NCBI GenBank assembly: GCA_024529925.1
Contig: JAFEUB010001789.1
Coordinates: forward strand, 1 to 64,000
Origin: Ophthalmolycus amberensis
Lineage: Eukaryota > Chordata > Actinopteri > Perciformes > Zoarcidae
Length of the DNA stretch: 64,000 nt
Reading direction: 5' to 3'
This document shows, piece by piece, positions 53,101-61,400 of this stretch; the stretch's first letter is position 1; every line of letters starts with the position of its first letter. The position numbers and the translations under genes were made by a program. Below the pieces are notes generated by a model, which worked only from the letters and a program-made list of their open reading frames with translations, was not told where the DNA came from and made no database searches.

Positions 53101-54195
53101 GCCACAGTGGTGTTAACCAGGAAAACAGCTGGGCTGGGTGTCGAAACGTTTACTTTATTTATTAGTGCCGTGTGAAACGTGTCGGCATTTTTAAAGCTCT
53201 TGATTTAAACCTACATTTTTACCAGTTTTAAGTACAGCTGCTAATATTAAGACTTTTAAAATTTGATGACTTTGGCTTCTTTTGATAAAAGTTGTTTCAT
53301 TTCTCAACGTAACAGAATCTCAGGCATCGTCTCCACACTAGTAGTTCAAAGACACCCAGCCCTGCTGAGGAGTGCAGGGAAACCTAACAGGTCCAACATC
53401 AAGGTATCTCTTTAACTGAATGTATTTGAAGCCAGCGATGAAACAGATCGCCGGCCATTTAAGGCACATATGTGTAAGTTTATATAATTTCTTCTAACGA
53501 GCAGGACTACAGAAAGGCTTCACTTAACGAGCTATAACGTGAAGACTGAGGAGCTCCAGATAACATATAGACACTTTATCAGAAAATAACTATCTCTCTA
53601 CAGAAGTAGAGTACAATTTAAAAATGAAACTATCAAACTACAGTACACTCTAGATGCTAATTTATGAAGTCTTGATGCATAGCATCACGCATAGATAGAA
53701 TGATTTATATTTTAAGTAATATGGATCTTTTTCAACATTCCACCGAAACATTGAATAGTAGAGTTAATAGTGTTATGGAGGGTTATGGCAGTGTTTAAGA
53801 GTCACAGTCTCACTCCTCTGTTTCTTTGTGTTTTACCTTAAAGAGACAGAAGTGAACAGAGAAAGAAAGAGAAACTGATTTGTGATTGTCATGAGTCTGT
53901 GTCGTCATTCCTCTGCAAAGTTCAATCAACGACGCGATCTAAAAAAAACGGAAAAAAACAACAAGGAGACAAAAATGGGAAAGAAAGAGAAGTTGTGAGT
54001 TCAATTGTTCTCAAATGTGAAGCAAGGAAAACGTCCCTGCTCCAGATGTTCAGGCGTTAACCTGAGCCGGATCAACCGCTGAAACATCCGGCATCCAACA
54101 CCAAGCCCCACGGTGGAAACAACTTCCCACATTCCAAAACCGACAAATCCCCAAATTTATCAGACAAAATGCTCAAATCAACAGAGGGAATAATG

Positions 54196-55018
54196 CTAAA
54201 AACAGTGCGTGTCGGTGTTTGAGGGCCCGGCTCTCTTCAGCTCTGCTGGACCAGGACCAGAGAGGTGGGGGGGATCTTTCTCCTCCTGCTCTGACTTCTG
54301 TAGTTTGTTGTTTCTCTCAGCTTCACGTCGCTCTATTTCAACCACCACCTCCTCCTTTACTTCCCCTCCTCCCTCTCCTGTCTCTGTCTCGGTCCTCGGG
54401 GTGTCGGCCATGGATACCGGTGGAAGAAACTTCCCAAACCTCGTCCCGTTCAGATCGTCCTCAAATTTCACCTGGAAGGGTGGCAGCCCGAGCAGGAAGG
54501 CCCTGATCCTGCTAGGGGAGCTCAGGTCCGCGGGTTCCTCCTGGTTCTCCATCTCAACATCCTGTTCTCCTCCTCCATCACTTCCTCCAGAGCTGGACCG
54601 GCCTCCCAGGCTGAAGCCCTCGGCTTGATCCGTGCAGCCAAGTCTGGGTCTCTTGGATGGCGGTTGATCCGTGATCCCGTTGATCGTTGCCAGACTCGGC
54701 TCCGGTCCCTCCGTGCTGGGTCTCTTAGCCGTTAAGCGTTTGCTGAGGTTGAGAGGCAGCGCCTGCTCGGGGGGAGGGGTGATGGGAGAGCAGGGGGGCT
54801 TGGTGCTCAGGTCCTGGGACAGAGCCTCCGACAGTCGGCGGGTGAAGGTCTGGAATTGAGACGAGCCCAGACGAGTCCTCATCAGCTGGCACACCTGAAC
54901 GCTGCAGTCCAGGTTCAAAGGAAGGACCCGGAGAGGGGGCAGAGGAGGCCGGTTCCTGGCATCCCGGCTGCCCCCTCTCTGGGCTGCCTCGTCCACGTTA
55001 CACCCCGAGCAGTGGTTG

Positions 55019-55050
<32 letters not shown>

Positions 55051-55452
55051 GTGGTGGTGGAGCGGGTGGGGCTGAGGCTGGAGCTGGTCCCCGCTGGGAT
55101 GAGGCGTATTCAGGCTTCCACTTTTGGGCTGGAGTGTGTAGATGGTCGGGTGGTGCTGGGTCGGGTCCTGAGGCGTCAGGGCCGGGCTCTCCGGGACTCT
55201 CTGGAGGCTGATGCGGTTCCTGAAGACATCCAGAGGACAGACGCCTTTGATGGGACTGAAGCCGCCCAGAGATCCTCCAACGAAGTGGCGAGGCAGAGTG
55301 GAGAGGAGCACACCTGGAGCAGGAGCCACGGCCTCCCCTCGGTCCGGCATCGGCTCCTTTGGTTTGGGCAGGAAGGGGAGGAAGGGGGCTGACATGGGGG
55401 AGAGGTCGGGGGTGAGGGGCATGTTGACAGGGAGGATAGCCGGATAGACGGG
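54196..55452 (-). CDS. ARID gene terminal exon: Pro-rich tail with polyQ/H, PLNLS, PADLS, VKFE and stop
   Basis: The acceptor is CCCTGCAG at 55453; the frame is open for 418 codons to the stop at 54196-54198. The tail is Pro/Ser-rich and probably disordered. It contains a CAG-encoded polyQ/H run (about 55018-55060), a predicted amphipathic stretch VCQLMRTRLGSSQFQTFTRR (about 609-628), PLNLS (54756-54742), basic KRPR, PADLS (54534-54520), SUMO-consensus VKFE (54471-54460) and VKEE. PxDLS-type motifs bind the CtBP co-repressor in other factors; that function is inferred here. Other open frames over this region are shadows. Confidence 0.93.
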
Positions 55453-58400
55453 CTGCAGGGAGGGGAGGAGAGAAGAAGAACAAGGCGGTCATGGATAGGG
55501 TTTATTCATATTTATTAATCTGTTATCAGCTTTTGAAAGGCTTCAACATGCATCTCATAAGGATAATGATATACTGACACTAACAAATCGCAACAACACT
55601 ATTATCATAGTTATGTTGCAGCTCTGTATAGTTTAAATACATATTACGTTAAGGTCCTATCAAGCCTACAGGTGGTGATCATTTCACAGGACAGCAGTGT
55701 TGGAGGCGTTACCCTGTGCGTGCTGCTGGGGGCCGGTCCACCGTCCCCTCGGACTGGAAGCAGAGGACTCTGCTGCTGACACTCGGCTGCTGCTTTGGCT
55801 TTGGCCTGCTGCTGAGCCACCAGCTTGGCCTGAGCGATCAGCGTGGCCTTGTTGCGCGTGCCCGGCGGCCGGCCTCTGCCTCTCTTCACCACCACGGTGC
55901 CGCTCGGGTTCACGATCTACTCGGAGAGACGAAGATCAGCGCTCGTGTCTAGTGTCTTTAAGCCTTCGCTGGCTTTGTTCATGTCTTTAGGATGTTGTTG
56001 TTTTCTGTGTGTATTTTTCTCTTGTACTGTAGTTCTTGTATTCTGTACATGTTACTTATTGCTGTGTACATATAATGTGCAGCTCATTGAGTTTACCAGC
56101 AATAATGCATTTCCCTTGCCTTGCTTTCTTTATCTGGGCCGTATTCATAAAGGACTTTGGCTTTCCACAAAATAAAATACTCACTTGTTTTTACATGGAA
56201 ATCCAGCGATGGCCATGGAACCAGCTTTATTTAGTTAATTGTGCTAACCATCATCTCCACTGTGGATTGCTTTGACTTGTGGGTAAGCCGATTGGATCTT
56301 TATTAACTCACCACCATCAAAGTATACTTTTAAAAGTTATTAATACGTCATTATTCCAAAAGACTTAGACCAAAAACTTAATAAACGGCTAAAGATGGGG
56401 CTGACACACCCTACATTTAAAAAATGTCTCATAACTTTTAGTCTTAGGATGTTTTGTGAATACGACCCCTGACCCCTGTTTGGATGTTTGCAGGTTTTAT
56501 CAAGACAAACTTATTTAAAAAGGTACGTTCCGATATTGCTTCCAAACTTATCAAGAGTCATGACGTCACAGTGTTTCTTTAAGATGAAGAGCCCACGCTG
56601 GCAAAAACACATCTCTGACTGAAAAACGTGTGCGGTGCAAAATTGGCAGCAGAAGTAAACAGAACAGGAGGCAAATTGAGTTTGAAGGAGTAGCAACGTC
56701 ATTACATGATTAAAACAAACGATAATAAAATGAACTATTGTGTACATTTGGTCCGTCACTTACAGCATGAGAAGCAGCAGCAGGGGTTGTCATCTTCTTG
56801 TCCTTGGGTTTGGGTCCTGGTTTTCTGCCTCTCTGAAGTGGTTTCCTTCCTCTTATCCCTCTGGGTTTCAGAGGCATGGGGGATTCTGGGATTTTGAATT
56901 CTGCTGCTTCTCCTCCTGCTGCTGCTGCTCCGAGGTGCTCTTCATAAGGAAGCATCAGTCTGAGATACACACACACACACACAGTTACAGGATGCTGAGT
57001 GCACTGTACTTTTACATTTGGACCTTTTGTTTGAGCCTGAAGGATTTCGTAGGAGGGGTTCATGTTCATGTCTGACCTCTCGTAGTGTCTCCTGGTGCAG
57101 GTAGCAGCACTGGTGCTGCCGGCACATCCTCCCAGCTCGTTATAGACTATTTTCCAGAGACGGTCCAATGTCACCTGTGACACACACACACACACACACA
57201 CACACACGATCAGCTTTGAAATTCTGAAATCCTGCTGAAAATGAACACGTGTTTGCTGGGTTCACTTTGAATTGGAAAATTGAACTGCCATTCAGAAACA
57301 AGACACATTCAATGGGTAATCATCATGAAAATGGATGAGGAGCTGAATTAAGTGTGACCGCAGCTGGGACGTATTTTAGGATTAGTCTGTGTGGGTTGAA
57401 TGCAACGTGTTGGTTGGAAATTCATTTGAACTTAATTTTTTGGTTTTTGTTTGGCGTGCTAGTTGTTGGGTGTGTGTTGCAATAATTACATACATTAGAC
57501 AGTGTGTCATTAGGGGTGTAACACCATGTTGTAGAATGCAGTATTGTTCAGTACAAGGCTCAGCTCAGTACAGAGGGAGAAATGAATGATTGAACAGGCC
57601 TTTTGTTGTCAACAGAGCCGCACTGAGCTGAAACTATACCGCCCGTTTCTGTACCGTCTGCCTGTTTACATCGATTGTAAAGCTGGGTTTTCTGTGTGTT
57701 TATTTACTGTAAACTGCTTAGAAATGACTGATTGTCACTGAATGCACGAACCTATTTTCGAGGTGGCAATCTGAATTACAAAGGCCCGTTTACCACCCAA
57801 ACAACACGTTGTTGTAGGGCCTGCTCTCTCTATTTGTTTAGGGTGTAGAGTTGGATGTGTCTTTATGCTCAGCTAACTGGCTGCTGATGCTAAGTAAATA
57901 TTTAGCATTCAGACATAAGACTGGTTTCAATCTTCTCATGCAACTCTCCATGAAGAAACAAATAAGAATTTCACAAAATATCAAACTATTCCCCAAGATA
58001 AAGGTTAAATAAACTGAAATAACTTGAAGCGACTCACCCTTTTGTGGCCTCCGAGCCGCTTGACCACAGAGTACATGAGGAAGAGGTCAACTAAGGAGAG
58101 AGGAGGCGGACATGTTTAAACTCGGCAAGTGGAAACAGATGAGACATGCAAATATGAACCATGGCAGACAAAAGTCGTACCTCCTGAAGTAAAAGCACTC
58201 AATTTGACTAAACAAATGTGTTCTGGTAAAAACCTGTAAAGCACTTCAAATGAGCACAGTTTTATTCTCTCCTGCTTATAAAGATCCAGATGAAACAAAC
58301 CCTCCTGTTTGTGTATGATTAGGGTTTGACTGCAGCCTTAACATGATGAAACAGATCAGATGAAATGTTAACGATCCTCAGGGGAAGACCGAGAGCAGAA

Positions 58401-61400
58401 GCACCGCTTCAGATCAGGACTTCAGCTGCCACATATTTACATAATCAAACACACAAAAGCTTCAGGCGGCTCCACCAGTAACAACTTTTGTATTCAGTTG
58501 CTCTCAAATCAAAATGATAGTTAAGATTCCCAAAGTTCCCCTAGATATTAAATATAGTATTTTATCAGTATGAATATTTAATTGAAGTTGATATAAGTAT
58601 AAAGTAAATAAAGATATGATAGAAACATTACATTTGTATTTCTAATGAAAAGGTGTTCACATTTTGAGTTGTGGTATTATTTTAGCATGATGTATATTTG
58701 TATTGTTATATTTTGTCAATCAGCTAATGTAATAGTTGATGGTGAAGGCATAAAAAAGGCTGAACTTGAAATATGACTAAATACTAAAAAGCAGATCGAT
58801 AGATATTATAAATGTAGAAACTGTAAATAAAAAGCAGAAATTAAAAAATAAAAAAGGTCTGCCTCCATGTGGCTTAAAAAACTCAGTTATATCATTTTTA
58901 AGAAGATTTTCTGCTGCTGGTAAACTGCGAACAGCAGAGATATGATATGAAGCCTGAACACAAACAAGTGTGATCGTTAAACCAGTCGAGCAGGAGTGTT
59001 GAGCCGCAGCCGTCCACAGTGCTGTTTTAATCAGCTGTTGTTTCTAAGATGTGATCTTTTATCAGACTTTACTGTTGATATGACTTTATTAATCTGCTAT
59101 CTTGTGGGGTATTTTTTGTGTTTCTGATTTAGGTTGTCGGTCTGTAACTTTTGGCCTCTTGAAAAAGATTTGTAATCTCAACGGGGCAGCTCTGGTTAAA
59201 TGAAAACGGTGGAACAGAAATGTTTTCTGACAGATTTAGCCAGAAGCATGATGGGGATGAACTGAACCCGTCAACTTCTCCTTTAATTTCTCTAATGTCA
59301 AGAGCACCTTTCAAAGAGAGAAAGAACAAAATACAGAAGGAGAGGAAAGGATGGAAATATAAAGGAAGAACAGAAACCAAAGAAAAGACAAAAATAAAGA
59401 AATAAATTAGTAGAAAATATAAGTAAGACAGAAAGGACAGAGGAGAGGAAAGGAAAGAAATACACGAGAAACAGAAAGACTATCAGAAAGAAAATAACAA
59501 AAAACAGAAAGAGAAAAAAGAGCGTACCGATAAGAGAGAAAGAAAGAACAGATAGACAATAAGAAGAAATAGACGATGAGACTCACTCTTCTTGAAGCCG
59601 AGGTTGGGCACTTTGTGGATGGGCGAGCCGAGGCGTTCCATGTAGGCGAAGAGCTGATCCAGGAACAGCTGCTCCTCAGGGTCGGGGAGCCAGCTGCCCT
59701 CACAGCCGACCTCCACGCTGCCCATCACGTTCTCCTGAGAGTGTTACGATGACAAGGAGTGTTACAACACAGACACAAAGACTAAACCAGTTCACACAAT
59801 AACACACGGAATGAAACTAGAAATTGTCGGTCGTTTTGTTTCACGTTTTAGAAATCTGTAGTCGTGTTCCAGCGAGATGTCTCAGTGAAGATATGTACTG
59901 AACACTGCTCCTCTTTGTTGATACAGTAATTACCCGTTTCCTTTATCATCTTAGATACACGTCCACCTTTTATATCTAAATGAACAAGAACAACAATCTA
60001 CGATAGCGGCTGTACTTTGACACCGCAGTGCTTTGAGCTGCATGCTAACATCAGCATGCTAACAGCAGTGTCAACACAGTGTCATGATCACACCGACACT
60101 GCTGAACATGCTGCATTCAGCAGGTATCATGTTTACCAGGTTTAGTTTACATTTATAGCATGACAACATTTGCTAATCAGCACTAAACAAAGCTGTGGCT
60201 GACTTTATTGTGTATTATGCATTTCTTTGCTTCTTGTTGAAAGGTGCTTTCCTCACCTTTATTGGTATTTATGTTTTGTTGGAAGTTTTTAAACTCTTTA
60301 TAATAAGATTCTACAGAGAGGCTTAAAAAAAAAAACATGGCAGTTGGTGCATTTAACTTCGCCTTTATAAAAAACAGTTTCTTAAATATAATTAAAGAAA
60401 CTGTGATTGAAAAAAAAAAGTTAAGCCACAAAGACAAAAAATTACATATTAGGAACAAACCTTCATCCTCTCAATCCAGGACTCTGATTGGCTGGAGTTC
60501 GGGGAGTCTCTGTCGTCTTGGCCTCTCCTCTTGCGAGGTCGCCCTCGAAGACTGACAGACGGACATCCTGCAGAAAAAAACACAACAGAAACGGCTCGTA
60601 ATTCTAAGTACTTTCCAATTATTTCAGAGAGCTACAGATATATATAGTTCGGAGGGACCAACAGAGGCAACATCTAAAGCTTTTTGTTTTATATTCCTAA
60701 ATAAAGTTGTGTTAAAGCAAACCACAAACTAAATGACACACAGAAAACCTAGAAACAGTTTGATCCAGTATCAGAGTATTGCCGGCAAATAACCTTTTTT
60801 GTCGCCTGTTGAGAACCGTTTTCGGAAAAAGGTTTTAAAAAATATATCGTCAAGTATCTGCCTCAATGATCCAGTATGGGTCCTGCTCTGGTATCGCCCC
60901 TCAGTGGACTGGTTTCCCTTAAAACACTCACTGAACTGCCAGGAGAAGCTGGCGCTCTCCAGCGTCGGGTGGTTGAAGGTGTCCCTGCAGTACATCAGCC
61001 GCGTGTTGGGCAGCGCCTTGACGCCTCCCAGGGCCAGCAGCTGGAGGTCCTGCAGCACCGGCCCCCTCGCTCCGTCCTGGATGCGTCTCTGCAGCGAGCG
61101 GAAGCGGCAGTACTGCGGGTAGCTGAGCACTTTGATGCCCTGACGCTCCACCAGGTCGTCTGAGAGGAGAAGACGTGAGACGAATGAACCAAACGTACTT
61201 CAGTTGTTACGTTCAGCATGGTGTCCATCTTCAGCGCACTAATTCCATCAGTACAGCACTCACCACTCTGCGTTTCACTTTATGAGTCATTATTTTTCAT
61301 CTTTGTACTCGTCTGTTCTTTTAATAGCTGTTAAGCTACTGTCAATGAAACCTAAAACTTCCTGCAGAGATGTTTTACATTAAAAGCCGTCAGGACATAA

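Larger units (their letters stand above)
48760..54195 (-). other. Probable 3' UTR / downstream region of the ARID gene
   Basis: There is no coding exon on either strand in this 5.4 kb. Minus-strand AATAAA signals occur at 53159-53154 (UTR of about 1 kb) and, clustered, at 48799-48794 and 48782-48777 (UTR of about 5.4 kb). The long version would cross a dispersed repeat fragment (49283-49480) and a 17-nt G run (50127-50143, C in the transcript), which argues for caution. Without transcript data the end cannot be fixed. Confidence 0.35.

Noticed and set aside
54209..55492. Long plus-strand and alternative minus-strand frames in the terminal ARID exon
   Set aside because: Shadows of the real GC-rich coding frame, which alone continues across the splice junction in phase.
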